NCBI GenBank assembly: GCA_963732595.1
Contig: CAVSZZ010000002.1
Coordinates: 62,001 to 126,000 of the forward strand
Length of the DNA stretch: 64,000 nt
Direction: 5' to 3'
Source of the DNA: JAFGXF01 sp963732595
GTDB taxonomy: Bacteria > Chloroflexota > Anaerolineae > Anaerolineales > Anaerolineaceae
Shown here: positions 43,211 through 53,460 of the stretch, in pieces
How positions within the stretch are numbered: position 1 is the stretch's first letter
Layout of the letters: the number at the start of each line of letters is the position of its first letter
Made by a program: the position numbers and the translations under genes
Notes under the pieces: model-generated
What the model saw: the letters and a program-made list of their open reading frames with translations, nothing else
The model's database searches: none
Told to the model about the DNA's origin: nothing

Positions 43211-45213
43211 TTACCTCCCAGCAGGTCCAGGGCCAGGGTCAGGATAGCGGCGCTGGTCAGACCGTATTTTTCAAAGATGGTCTTGTAGGGCGCGGAAGCC
43301 CCGTACTTTTCGATCGACAGGATGCGCCCCTTGTCGCCGGTCCAGCGTTCCCAACCCTGGGCGATGCCGGCTTCCACCGCAATGCGCAGCGGAATGGCGG
43401 AAGGCAGGACCTGTGCCCGGTACGCGGGCGTTTGTTCTTCAAAGAGCTCCCAGCTCGGGAAGGATACCAGGCGCACCGGAATGCCCTGTTTTTCCAATTC
43501 CAAACCAGCTTCCACGATCAGTTGCACTTCTGAGCCGCTGGACATCAGGATCAGACGAGGCGTTCCCGAGCCGAGGTCCTTGAGGACATAGGCTCCCTTC
43601 AGAAGGCCTGCTGCCGGGGCATAGATGGTCCGGTCAACAATCGGCACAGCCTGACGGGTGAGCAGCAATGCCGTGGGCGACTTGCGCCGCGAGATGGCCG
43701 CCTCCCAGGCACTGACGGTTTCATTGGCATCCATCGGGCGGATGACGGTCAGGTTGGGGATGGCGCGCAAGGCTGCCAGGTGTTCGACTGGCTGGTGGGT
43801 GGGGCCGTCCTCGCCCAGCCCAATGCTGTCGTGAGTCCAGATCCAGATGGACGGGTAATGCGACAGCGCCGAAAGACGCACAGCGCCCCGCATGTAATCA
43901 GAAAACACCAGGAAGGTGGCACCGTAGGGAATGACGCCGCCATGCACAGCCAGGCCGTTGACGATCGCACCCATGCCGTGCTCGCGCACGCCAAAGCGCA
44001 GGTAGCGGCCATCGTACTGCCCGGGTTGGAAGTCCTTCGAACTTTCGATCCAGGTGTTATTGGAGGGCGTCAGGTCAGCCGAGCCGCCCATCAGTTCGGG
44101 CATACCGGCTGCCAGGGCATTGATGGTCTTGCCGGAGGCGGCCCGGGTGGCCATGCCCTTCGGGTCTGCCGGGAATTCGGGCAGTGCTTTCTGCCAGCCG
44201 GCGGGAAGTTCGCCTTTCAGGCGGCGTTCCAGTTCGCTGGCCAGATCCGGAGCCTCTTTGCGGTAGGCATCCATTTTCAACGCCCATTCACTTTCGAATT
44301 TCTTGCCGTTGGGGACAGCCTGGCGGAAAAAGGCCAGGACCTCTTCGGGGATGTAGAAATCGGGTTCTGCCGGCCAGCCGAGTTTTTGCTTGGCGCCTGC
44401 CAGTTCCTCCTCACCCGGGGGTTCGCCGTGTGCCTTGGCGGTATCCTGGCGGGTGGGAAGGCCGAAGCCAATATGGGTATGACAGATGATTAAAGACGGG
44501 TGCGGATCATGTTTGGCTGCCTGTATTGCATTATCGATTTCATAGACGTCATTGCCGTCGGCAACGTGGAGCACCTGCCAGTCGTAGGCGGCGAAACGCG
44601 CTCCGCGGTCTTCGGTGAATGACAGGTCGGTCGACCCATCGATCGAGATGTGATTGTCGTCGTAAAGATAGATGAGCTTGCCGAGCTTGAGATGCCCGGC
44701 CAGGGAGGCCGCTTCCGAAGCAACGCCTTCCATCAGGTCGCCGTCGGTGACGATGGCATATACGTAATGGTCGATGACCTCGTGACCCGGGCGGTTGAAA
44801 AGCGATGCCAGGTGTGCCTCGGCGATGGCAAAACCCACCCCGTTGGAGAAACCCTGCCCGAGCGGCCCGGTGGTGAGTTCGACGCCGGGTGTCAGCCCGT
44901 ATTCGGGGTGACCGGGCGTGCGCGAGCCCCACTGGCGGAAGGACTTCAGTTCATCCAGGGTCAGATCGTAGCCCGTCAGGTGAAGCAACGAATAGAGCAG
45001 CATCGAGCCATGCCCGCCTGATAAGATGAAACGATCGCGATCAGCCCAACCTGGATTCGCCGGGTTATGGCGCAGATGGCGCGTCCAGAGGGTGTAGGCG
45101 ATGGCCGCGCAGCCCATCGGCAGGCCGGGATGGCCTGAATTGGCTTTTTGGACGCCATCGACCGAGAGGAAGCGCAGTGTGTTGATGGAGAGGGATTGAA
45201 GATCTTTTTCCAT
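43207..45213 (-). CDS. tkt: transketolase
   Basis: 668 residues. The thiamine-diphosphate motif TDGDLMEGVASEAASLAGH is at about residue 155. Other landmarks are HPGLPMGCAAIAYTLW, FVLSGGHGSMLLYSLLH-type segment near the N-terminus, VREHGMGAIVNGLA, and HDSIGLGEDGPTHQPVEHLA in the pyrimidine domain. It is the first gene of the non-oxidative pentose phosphate operon. Confidence 0.96.
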   Translation of the reverse strand: MEKDLQSLSINTLRFLSVDGVQKANSGHPGLPMGCAAIAYTLWTRHLRHNPANPGWADRDRFILSGGHGSMLLYSLLHLTGYDLTLDELKSFRQWGSRTPGHPEYGLTPGVELTTGPLGQGFSNGVGFAIAEAHLASLFNRPGHEVIDHYVYAIVTDGDLMEGVASEAASLAGHLKLGKLIYLYDDNHISIDGSTDLSFTEDRGARFAAYDWQVLHVADGNDVYEIDNAIQAAKHDPHPSLIICHTHIGFGLPTRQDTAKAHGEPPGEEELAGAKQKLGWPAEPDFYIPEEVLAFFRQAVPNGKKFESEWALKMDAYRKEAPDLASELERRLKGELPAGWQKALPEFPADPKGMATRAASGKTINALAAGMPELMGGSADLTPSNNTWIESSKDFQPGQYDGRYLRFGVREHGMGAIVNGLAVHGGVIPYGATFLVFSDYMRGAVRLSALSHYPSIWIWTHDSIGLGEDGPTHQPVEHLAALRAIPNLTVIRPMDANETVSAWEAAISRRKSPTALLLTRQAVPIVDRTIYAPAAGLLKGAYVLKDLGSGTPRLILMSSGSEVQLIVEAGLELEKQGIPVRLVSFPSWELFEEQTPAYRAQVLPSAIPLRIAVEAGIAQGWERWTGDKGRILSIEKYGASAPYKTIFEKYGLTSAAILTLALDLLGGK

Positions 45214-45355
45214 GGTTCAGAAGTCCTTGATTTTGAATTGAGCAATTCTACCATGCAGGGTTAATATTCTACGAGTCGCAGGGCTGGATTTCTTAAGGAG
45301 CCTTCACATTGGAAACGTTCGCGCCAATCACTTCGAGCTTTTTTCGTAACTGTGA

Positions 45356-45450
45356 TATACTAAGCGCCTTGTCAGATCACGTCTTGTGACCTGCTTTCCA
45401 CCGGTGGCGCCATCCACGATGGCAGTCTGCCGGCAAACCCGAGGAAAGGA
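45356..45450 (+). promoter_or_regulatory. promoter and leader upstream of rpsF (possible S6:S18-type leader)
   Basis: TGATATACT (extended -10, TATACT at 45356-45361) lies about 100 bases before the rpsF ATG. The leader contains short hairpins, including ccaccggtgg near 45399-45408 and gccatccacgatggc near 45408-45422. S6-S18 operons in many bacteria carry a leader bound by the S6:S18 complex with a conserved CCG; a ccaccg is present, but I cannot confirm the fold. The remaining gap from 45214 holds nothing else I can name. Confidence 0.35.
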
Positions 45451-45458
45451 GTAATCCG

Positions 45459-45743
45459 ATGCGTCAATACGAAGTAGTGTTGATCCTTCAGCCCGACCTG
45501 GACGAAGCGTCTTTTAATGCCGCCGTCGACAAGGTCAAGGGTTGGATCAGCGAAGGCGAAGGCACTGTCGAAAAGGTCGATGTGTGGGGCAAGCGAAAGC
45601 TGGCCTACCCGATCCGCAAGCAGATCGAAGGTCAATATGCCCTGCTGACCGTCCAGATGGATCCGTCTTTCGCTTCCAAGCTGGAAGGCAATCTGCGCCT
45701 GCTGGAACCGGTCATGCGGTTCCTGATCAAACTGGTGGAATAA
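45459..45743 (+). CDS. rpsF: ribosomal protein S6
   Basis: 94 residues, MRQYEVVLILQPDLDE at the start and GKRKLAYPIRKQIEGQYALL in the middle, both S6 hallmarks. A GGAAAGGAG site precedes the ATG. It heads a small unit with S18 85 bases downstream. An ssb gene usually lies between the two in other bacteria and is missing here. Confidence 0.96.
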   Translation: MRQYEVVLILQPDLDEASFNAAVDKVKGWISEGEGTVEKVDVWGKRKLAYPIRKQIEGQYALLTVQMDPSFASKLEGNLRLLEPVMRFLIKLVE

Positions 45744-45827
45744 TCGCCCCAACAGACCTACCCTCCCGCATGGTTCGGTGAGGATGAGTAAGAATGACGT
45801 CTCAGAAATGAGACAGGAGAAAGAAAG

Positions 45828-46148
45828 ATGTCAGATGAGACTACCAATGGCGCCGAGCAGATGGCACCCCGCCGCTACATGGCGCGACCGAAATTCTGCG
45901 CATTCTGCGCTGAAAAGACCCTTGTCATTGATTACAAGCAGTCGGACTTCCTGAAGAAGTTCATCACCGATGACGGCAAGATCCGCCCCCGCCGCCAGAC
46001 CGGTACCTGCGCCAAACACCAACGCGAACTGGCGCGTGCCATCAAGCATGCCCGCCATATTGCCATTCTGCCCTACGCCGGGGATATCTGGTTCGATGGT
46101 CCCCGCCCGCACCGCACCTACACCCCCGACGACAATCCTGAGCAGTGA
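45828..46148 (+). CDS. rpsR: ribosomal protein S18
   Basis: 106 residues, longer than usual because of N- and C-terminal extensions (acidic start; tail RPHRTYTPDDNPEQ). Core: CAFCAEKTLVIDYKQSDFLK, then FITDDGKIRPRRQTGTCAKHQRELARAIKHARHIAILPY-type S18 core. It has a zinc-binding CxxC with a later C/H pair, so it is the C+ form. Confidence 0.95.
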   Translation: MSDETTNGAEQMAPRRYMARPKFCAFCAEKTLVIDYKQSDFLKKFITDDGKIRPRRQTGTCAKHQRELARAIKHARHIAILPYAGDIWFDGPRPHRTYTPDDNPEQ

Positions 46149-46157
46149 GGCAATCCT

Positions 46158-47540
46158 ATGGCAAAACGTGAACAACCCAAGGTCATAACCAAGAAACACC
46201 TGGCGCGCGTGGAACGCGAGCGCCGGCAAAACCGCTGGATCGTGATCGTCTCCAGCATCGTCCTTTTCGTCGTAGTCGGATTGATCGGCTACGGGGTTCT
46301 GGACCAAACCGTTTTACAGCTGAATAAACCGGTCATCAAGGTCGGTGAAGATGTTGTTACGGTCCGCGAATTCCAGAAACAGGTCGCCTATACCCGCGCC
46401 CAAAAGATCCGCGAATATAGATTCTATGAACAGTTTGCCCAATTTTATGGCACGGATCAATTTGCGAGCACGCTAACCTCCCTGAAATCCGAACTGGATA
46501 CACCCACGACGATTGGAAGCCTGGTCATCACGGATATGACCGAGGATCTGCTGATCCGCCAGGAAGCAGCCAGTCTTGGGATCACAGTCACATCCGCAGA
46601 GATCGACCAGCGCATGCAGGAGATGTACGGGTTTTACCCGGATGGCACTCCCACCCCCAGCCTGACTCCGACAACATTCGCCACCCCGACCTACAATGCA
46701 ACCCAACTTTTCTGGCAGGCTACCCGTGCGCTTCCCACTGCCACCGAAACAGCCACGCCCGAATTCACGGCGACCCTCGACCTGACCCCCTCCGCCACGC
46801 TGGAACCAACAAGCACCATGACCCCGACTATCGAAGCCACCGCCACGCTCGAGCCATCCCCGACCGCGACCGAGATTCCGGCCACCCCGACCAGCTCGGT
46901 CCCCACTGCAACAAGCACCCCTGAACCGACCAGCACGCCTTATACGCTGGAAGGATACCTGCAGGCGTTGGCCGACTATCTCGCGGATTACAAGGATTTC
47001 GGTTACACCCAGGACGATTACCGCAAGACAGTCGAATCACTCATCCTGCGTGAAAAGTTGACCGATGTGCTCTCCAAGGATGCCAAACGCGAGGGCACGC
47101 AAGTCTGGGCCCGCCATATCCTGGTCGGCACACTGGATGAAGCTGAGAGTCTTCTTGCCCGCCTCAACGCAGGCGAAGATTTCGCCGCTCTGGCAGCTGA
47201 GTTCTCCATTGACACCAGCAATAAAGACAAAGGTGGAGATCTGGGCTGGTTCGGACGGAATCAAATGGTTGAGGAGTTCGAAAAAGCCGCTTTTACACTG
47301 TCAGTGGGCGAGTACAGCCAACCCGTTTCCACCACGTATGGCTACCATATCATTCAACTACTCGGCAAGCAGACCATCCCCATGACGGATTATGAATGGG
47401 AAGCCGAAAAGGCGACCTACCTGGACGATTTCCTGACCAAGCAACAATCCGAGCGGACCGATATCGAGACCTTCGATATCTGGATGGATGTGGTCCCGAG
47501 CGAACCGACCATCGCAACTTTCGGTCAGCCGGCTCAGTAA
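46158..47540 (+). CDS. exported parvulin-type peptidyl-prolyl isomerase with Thr/Pro-rich linker
   Basis: 460 residues. A basic N-terminus is followed by one membrane helix (about 29-52) that anchors the protein. A SurA/PrsA-like N-terminal chaperone region (about 60-160) comes next. Residues about 160-260 are an extreme Thr/Pro/Ala/Ser/Glu linker (TATLEPSPTATEIPATPT is typical). The C-terminal parvulin domain (about 310-420) has WARHILVGTLDEAESLL, GGDLGWFGRNQMV and TYGYHIIQLLG. It probably helps fold exported proteins outside the membrane. It follows rpsR by 9 bases and ends at a strong terminator. Confidence 0.9.
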   Translation: MAKREQPKVITKKHLARVERERRQNRWIVIVSSIVLFVVVGLIGYGVLDQTVLQLNKPVIKVGEDVVTVREFQKQVAYTRAQKIREYRFYEQFAQFYGTDQFASTLTSLKSELDTPTTIGSLVITDMTEDLLIRQEAASLGITVTSAEIDQRMQEMYGFYPDGTPTPSLTPTTFATPTYNATQLFWQATRALPTATETATPEFTATLDLTPSATLEPTSTMTPTIEATATLEPSPTATEIPATPTSSVPTATSTPEPTSTPYTLEGYLQALADYLADYKDFGYTQDDYRKTVESLILREKLTDVLSKDAKREGTQVWARHILVGTLDEAESLLARLNAGEDFAALAAEFSIDTSNKDKGGDLGWFGRNQMVEEFEKAAFTLSVGEYSQPVSTTYGYHIIQLLGKQTIPMTDYEWEAEKATYLDDFLTKQQSERTDIETFDIWMDVVPSEPTIATFGQPAQ

Positions 47541-47556
47541 AAACAACTTGATCAAG

Positions 47557-47586
47557 AAAAGAGGTTCTCTTTCGAGAACCTCTTTT
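47557..47586. terminator. bidirectional terminator between parvulin and smc genes
   Basis: A perfect 13-bp stem aaaagaggttctc / gagaacctctttt with loop tttc, flanked by A-runs and T-runs on both sides. It serves the convergent parvulin gene and smc. Confidence 0.88.
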
Positions 47587-47615
47587 TGTTTTCACATCCC
47601 GGCAACCTTGGAAGT

Positions 47616-50600
47616 TTATTTAACGTATTCCTCGGTGACTTCATCCATCTTGAGACTGATGACCCGGCTGGCTGAATCGCGCCCGATGGTGATGCCATAG
47701 ATCACGCCGGCCACCTGGACGGTGTTGCGGTTATGGGTGATAACTACAAACTGGGTGTTGGCGCTCAACTCTGCCAGCAGTTCCGAGAAGCGGTTGACAT
47801 TGGCCTCATCCAGCATGGCATCCACCTCATCCAGAACACAGAAGGGTGTGGGAGCAACCTTGAGCAGTGCAAAAACCAGGGCAACCGCCGTCAGGCTGCG
47901 CTCACCGCCTGACAGAAGGGAGAGTCCCTGTTCGCGCCGCCCGGGTAGGCGTGCTTCGATCTCAATACCGGATTCGATTACGTCTTCTTCATTGGTGAGA
48001 GCCAGGCGGGCATGCCCACCGGGGAAAAGCCGGCCGAAGGTGTGGTGGAATTCCTCCGCCACCTTCGAGAAGGTCGCCTGGAAAGCTTTCTTCATCAGAT
48101 CATCCAGCTCAGCGATCACAGCCATCAAATCGGCATCCGCCTTATGCAGATCTTCCACCTGCGCGGTCAGAAAATCAAAGCGCTCCCGCACGGCAGTGTA
48201 TTCTTCCTGGGCTTCCAGGTTAACCGCTCCCATGCGCCGCAGCATCCCCTTCTGGCGATTGATATTCTCCTCCAGATCCGCTGGTAATTCCTCGACCTGG
48301 GTGAGTTGTTCGACGATGCCATCGAAAGGCAGGGGTGTCTGACCGGAAACTGATTCTGCGAACTCAAATGCCACCAGGCCAAAATCGTCCTCGATCCGAC
48401 GGCGCAGGTTATCGATGATTTCACGCTGACGGGTCAGGTCAAGTTGTGCCTGGGTGTGATAACGCTCGGTCTGGGTCAGGGATTGCTGGGCAGTGCTGTC
48501 CGATTGCTGCAGCTCCTCCAAAGCTTTTTCATAGCCGGTAATGCCGGCTTCGAATGCGTCGATGCGGGCTTGAAGTTCGGCGATCTCAGCCTTCAATTTT
48601 TCATGTTCGACCTGTTCGGTGGTGCGGGAGGTCACGACTTCTGACTGCCCGGTTTTCAATCCAGTGAGTAGATCCAACCCAGCCTGGCGCGCCATGGCTG
48701 CGCGCTCCAATGCTGTTCGCCTTTCCGTGACACGTTTATCAGCCTCCTCGAAGGCCAACCCGGCCACAGCCACCTGTTTATCCCAATGAGCCGCCTGGCT
48801 CTCCAATTCGGTCAGGTCGAGTTCAGCCAATGCCTGGTTGGAGAGGCTGATCTGGCGGGTCAGGTCTATAACCTTCGCTTCCATTTCGGTCAGTCCCGCT
48901 CCGGCCTGCCCAACTTCAGCTTCTGCTGCAGCCATCTGTTCCTTGATCTGTGCGGATTGCGTCGTCAACCACTCATGTCGCTGCTTCAGGGCTGCCAGCT
49001 CATTCTCGGTGTTGCGTTGCTGTTCCTGGACGGTTTTAAGCGCTTTCCCGGCTTCGGCTAATTGCCCGGCCAGTGTGATACCTTGCTTGTGGAACTCATC
49101 CAGTTCAGCTGTGATCTTTTCGAGTAATTGTTCTCCGGTCTTCAAGGTCCCGGTGTTTCGGTCAACTTGTTTCACCAACTCCTGGATCTGATGAGAGCGA
49201 CTGATGATGCCACTGCGCCCACCCTTGCCGACCAGCACCGGGCCATTGGCGCAATACAGTTCACCACCCAGGGTGACTGCCCGCGCGCTGGCAGGTTGAC
49301 CCGCCAGGATCGCACGTGCAGCTTCGCCATCCTTCACGACCGGAATGCCACCCAGCAAAGCCCTGACGACCGGTTCGTATTCCTTCGGGCAACGAACGAA
49401 CTCCACCGCCATACCAAGTATGCCCGATTTGTCCGAGGCTTTAAATCCGGGAGTATCAGAAGCCCAATCGAGCGGCAGGATTGCTGCCCGCTTGTCTTCG
49501 CCCTCCGCGACCACCGAGATAGCCCTGGCCGTCTCGCGGCTGCTGTCCAGGATGACCAGGTCAATGAACTCACCCAGCGCGCCGGCGATGGCCGCTTCAT
49601 ATTCAGGGTCCACATCCAAAAGGCTGGCCAGTGTCTGGCGAACGCCGGGCAGCTTGCCTTCACGACCGGCCTGCATCAGGCGCCGCGCTCCTTCGGCATA
49701 TCCGCTCAAGGACTGTTCTGCCTGTTTGAGCAGATCCACCTGCATTTGTGTCCTGGTTATTTGATTGCGGGCTTCAGCCACGCCAGCCTCTGCATCGCGG
49801 CGGCGCTGTTCGCAATCTTCGGTATTTGCCCGGTTCCTATCCGCTTCCGCCCGGCACTTATTTTCCTGATCCTGGACGGATGCCAACTGCTTGCCGGTCT
49901 CATCGTGTTCCCGTTCCAGTTTTTCAAGCCCGGCAGCGGTTTCCTGCATTTGAGTTTCCAGATGTGATGCGGAGGTTTGCAAAGCTGCCAGCCGGTCATG
50001 CAATTCATCCCGCCTGGCCGACAACTTGACCCGTTCGGTTTCAATACGAAGGTGCTCGTCACGCAAGCTGTGCAGCACCTGCTCCGCGGATTCCCGTTCC
50101 GTGCGTTTTCCTGTGAAATCCTGCTGGGCCTGGTTCTGTTCCCGGCGGGCCTCTTCCAGCTCCGCCAGCAAGCGGGATTTTTCCTGCTCCCCGGAATCCA
50201 GCGCCAGTTGATATCCGCCCAGTTCCTCTTCGATCTGGGCCAGGGACGATTCCTGGTTCTTCATCTGAACGATCAGGGAGGTTTCGCGTTCATCCAGGAC
50301 CGCCATCTCGCGGTTTAAAGCTTCCAGGCGCGAATTCAATGCCGCGCTCTGTGTATACAGGGTGTTGAGTTCGCCGCGATCCTTTCTGCAACAGAGCCCG
50401 CTGTTCGGTGATCCTGCCGCCAACATTCCCCGCAGCCCGGCGAGCCTCGATCAAGTGCTTTTCCTGTTCTGCCAGCGTGGATTGCGCGCGTTTGACTTCC
50501 TTCTGGGTCCGGTGCCAGTGATAACCATACCAGTCACGCAATAACATGCGCAGGTCAGCGCGCACCTGTTCATATTCCTGAGCCTTGCGGGCCTGACGCT

Positions 50601-51222
50601 CCAGGCTGGACAGGCGGGGTTTCAATTCCGCCAGGATATCCTGAACCCGTTCCAGGTTGCGCCGGGTGGTATCCAGCCGGTGGAGGGCTTCCTCCTTGCG
50701 CGAACGGTAAAGGCCGATGCCCGCCGCCTCTTCGAACAGCTTGCGGCGTTCATCCGGCTTTAAAGCCAGGGCAGTATCAACCAGGCCCTGACCGATGATG
50801 GTATAGGTGCGCTCCGCCAGTCCGGATTGAGCCAGCAGCTCGGAGATCTCCTTGAGCCTGACCCTCTGCCCGTTGAGCAGGTATTCGTTCTGACCATCGC
50901 GATATGCGCGGCGGGTGACCGCCACTTCACTGAAATCGATCGGCAGCCAGCCATCCGAGTTGTCGAAAGTGATCGTGGCGGAGGCCATGCTGGCACGGGC
51001 TCGTTGCTCGGAGCCGTAAAAGATCATGTCGTCGGTTTTCTTGCCGCGCAGCAGGCTGTAGGATTGTTCACCCAGAACCCAGCGCAGCGAATCGGCAATA
51101 TTGGATTTACCGGATCCGTTCGGACCAACGATGGCAGTAACCGCTCCGGGAAACTCAAAGCGGGTTTGATCGGCAAAAGTCTTGTAGCCGTGCAATTCCA
51201 GTGATTTGAGACGTATCAGCAT
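47616..51222 (-). CDS. smc: chromosome segregation SMC protein, frameshifted
   Basis: About 1201 residues after repair, a normal SMC length. The N-terminal ATPase half has GPNGSGKSNIADSLRWVLGE. Coiled coils flank a hinge at about 510-630. The C-terminal half has LSGGERSLTAVALVFALLK (signature) and FCVLDEVDAMLDEANV (Walker B). One extra g near 50392 (aaa[g]gat) splits the first coiled coil; the second frame resumes DRGELNTLYTQSAALNSRL. It condenses and segregates the chromosome with ScpA, whose gene lies near 53.5 kb. It follows rnc by 14 bases, a common pairing. Confidence 0.94.
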
Positions 51223-51236
51223 AAATTACTCATTCG

Positions 51237-51978
51237 TCAAATTGACGACTTTCCGTTATTAAGATTGTTATCCAGGTGGTCCAGTGCATCCTGCGCAGCC
51301 AGTTTGGTGGCCATTTGTTTTGAGCGTCCGATCCCGGATCCGTAAACCTGCCCCTCCACCTGAACATCCACCTCAAAGATGCGGGCATGGTCCGGTCCGG
51401 TGACATTACGGGTGACATACTGGGGAGTTGCCAGCCCGCGTGCCTGGGCCCATTGCTGGAAGAGGCTCTTGGGATCATCCAGGGAATTACCAGCCAGGGT
51501 GACATCAGCAGCCTGGCGGCAGAAGGGATCCATGAATTGCTGGGCCACCCCGATGCCTGCCGAGAAGATACAGTGCCCCGATGATCGCTTCAAAGGTATC
51601 ACATAAAAGGGCATCCTTGTCCTGGCCACCGGCCTGGATCTCACCACGACCAAGATGGATGGCCCGGCCCAGGTCGATCTGGCGGGCAAAATCCGCCAGA
51701 CGCTCGGTGTGAACCAGGGCCGAACGCATGCGGGTCAGGTCACCTTCGGCCATTTCCGGGAAGTGCTGGTACAACCAGGCACCCACGACAAAATCCAGCA
51801 CGGCGTCACCCAGGAATTCCAGGCGCTCATTATCCTCGAGGGCTTCGGGATGTTCATTCACGTATGACCGATGCGTCAGGGCCCGGCTCAGCAGGAGCAT
51901 GTCCTCCACCGGCAGATTCAAACGGTCTCTGAGCTCTTGAGGGGATTCCACCTCGAGAGGCAACTCTGTCTTTTCCAT
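51237..51978 (-). CDS. rnc: ribonuclease III, frameshifted
   Basis: About 246 residues after repair. The catalytic signature NERLEFLGDAVLDFVVG is at about residues 49-65, with the second acidic site in DTFEAIIGALYL. One extra base near 51572 (between CTT and TCG) moves the frame to SAGIGVAQQFMDPF. The double-stranded RNA-binding domain follows (GPDHARIFEVDVQVEG; the SKQMATKLAAQDALDHL helix). It processes rRNA and mRNA. Upstream of smc in one unit. The 78 bases between it and the ThrC-like gene hold no clear gene. Confidence 0.94.
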
Positions 51979-52056
51979 TTCAGGCTCCGGAGAACTCAGG
52001 GAACGTCAGACGCAGATCGTGCGGCAGGCGTTCCATCAGTTCCAACGAACAGGGTA

Positions 52057-53151
52057 TCAATTACCACCATATTTTAACCCTGAACCGGTCAAAATCAGGA
52101 TAATTGGTTCAGGCAATTTTCCTCCACTCTCAACCAGCCCACACCAGGTCAGGGCGGAAGTCGGTTCCACATCGATGCCCCGCCGGGCCAGTTCCTCCCT
52201 GGCGGCTCGTATCCGGTCGTCATCGAATGCAAGTATCTGGTCGCGCGCAGGGTCCAGCTCCCCGAGCAGGGCTTTCATTCTCACAGGGTGCAACACTTTG
52301 ACCCCCTCGGCCAGGGTGGTTCCTTCAACCTCCGGTGGGGACATCTGATTCCAGGCTGCCCACAATGGGGCGCAGGCAGCGGATTGTACCACCTGCATTT
52401 GTGGCAGGCTTGCACACACGCCCACATTTTGAAGCGCCTTGAAACCGCGCAGGATGCCGAGCGCCAGGCTGGCATGCCCGGCCGGCACGATGACCGTGCC
52501 TGGAGTGCAGCCGAGCTGCTCCAGCAACTCATAAGCGATGGTGGCGATCCCGGCCAGGCCGAAGGGCATGTAGGCATGACTGGCATAAACACTCCCTGCA
52601 GCCGCTTCCCTTTCGACTGCCACAGCCGCTGCTGAACGTGGACCTTCGACCGGTATCAGTTGAGCTCCATAAGATTCGATCTGGCGCCGTTTGGGACCGG
52701 AAGCGGAGGCTGGCACGAATATCCTGGCCTGCAAGCCAGCCCGGGCAGCATAGGCTGCAAAGGATGCTCCAGCATTACCGGATGAGTCCTCCACTGCGCT
52801 GGTCACAGCCCGTGAACGCAGGAAAGTCGCCAGTATCGAACTGGCCCGGTCCTTGTAGGAACCGGTCGGATTGAGCGACTCCATTTTATAGAAGACACTT
52901 TGTCCTTGATAATGATCCTCAACCAGCGGTGTGTTCCCCTCACCCAGGCTGACCGGCTCGGTCAATTCGGGCAAACCAAAGGCAGCCTGCCAGCGCCAGA
53001 TGCCGCCTGGCTGTTTTGCATCTGAGGGCAGTTGCCATGGGAAAGGCCCAGACCAATCGAATATTTCCCCGCAATCAGGGCAGCGATGGGGTGCTCCTTG
53101 AAGCGGATAAGCAGCACCACAACCAACACAGGTGATCCTGGTGGAATCCAT
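52057..53151 (-). CDS. threonine-synthase-like PLP enzyme with N-terminal zinc ribbon
   Basis: 364 residues, fold type II PLP enzyme. An N-terminal four-cysteine ribbon (CVGCG and CPDCGEIFDW) is typical of one group of threonine synthases. GEGNTPLVE and the PLP-lysine region MESLNPTGSYKDRASS follow, then SSGNAGASFAAYAARAG and ILTGSGLK at the end. The sulfur-carrier gene ends where this one begins, so it might act in a carrier-dependent sulfur pathway, as cysteine or homocysteine synthases do. Threonine synthase is the default reading of the sequence. Confidence 0.85.
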   Translation of the reverse strand: MDSTRITCVGCGAAYPLQGAPHRCPDCGEIFDWSGPFPWQLPSDAKQPGGIWRWQAAFGLPELTEPVSLGEGNTPLVEDHYQGQSVFYKMESLNPTGSYKDRASSILATFLRSRAVTSAVEDSSGNAGASFAAYAARAGLQARIFVPASASGPKRRQIESYGAQLIPVEGPRSAAAVAVEREAAAGSVYASHAYMPFGLAGIATIAYELLEQLGCTPGTVIVPAGHASLALGILRGFKALQNVGVCASLPQMQVVQSAACAPLWAAWNQMSPPEVEGTTLAEGVKVLHPVRMKALLGELDPARDQILAFDDDRIRAAREELARRGIDVEPTSALTWCGLVESGGKLPEPIILILTGSGLKYGGN

Positions 53152-53397
53152 TCAACCGCCCGCAATCGGTGGGAAGATCGAAATATCCATATCCGGTTTG
53201 ATCAGCCGGTCGGGATCCGAGACGGCATGGTCGATGGCCACGATAGCCGACTCCATTCCCCCGGCCAGCTGCGGAAAATCATTCAGGATGACCTGCTTCA
53301 GCTCACTTACTGTGCAGCCTTCCGGCAGGTCAAGCTCAGCCTGGGCCACCCCGGCGATCTCCCTTAGAACAGCAAAAAAGGACACTCTGGTTCTCAT
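53152..53397 (-). CDS. ThiS/MoaD-family sulfur-carrier-like protein
   Basis: 81 residues from the ATG at 53397 (MRTRVSFFAVLREIAG). It has the beta-grasp pattern of MoaD (VSFFAVLREIAG at the start, LDLPEGCTVSELKQVI, then IFPPIAGG at the end). The C-terminal GG is the site for adenylation and thiocarboxylation. Its stop codon directly abuts the ThrC-like start, so they are translated together. It is unrelated in sequence to the YukD-like modifiers of the 8-15 kb operon. A molybdopterin role is possible but no other moa genes are nearby. Confidence 0.85.
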   Translation of the reverse strand: MRTRVSFFAVLREIAGVAQAELDLPEGCTVSELKQVILNDFPQLAGGMESAIVAIDHAVSDPDRLIKPDMDISIFPPIAGG

Positions 53398-53452
53398 GGT
53401 ACTCGAAATTTTATTATAACCGTTCCCAATCAGGGACTCGGGAACAACATCT

Positions 53453-53460
53453 GCTATAAT
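53453..53460 (+). promoter_or_regulatory. extended -10 promoter for scpA, giving a near-leaderless transcript
   Basis: A perfect TATAAT (53455-53460) with a TGn extension (t52, g53). The expected start site falls near 53467, right at the second in-frame ATG (53468). No ribosome site is present. Confidence 0.55.

Noticed and set aside
46691..46936. Valine/glycine-rich open frame on the minus strand opposite the parvulin linker
   Set aside because: It is the reverse reading of the Thr/Pro-rich repeat and carries no start signal.
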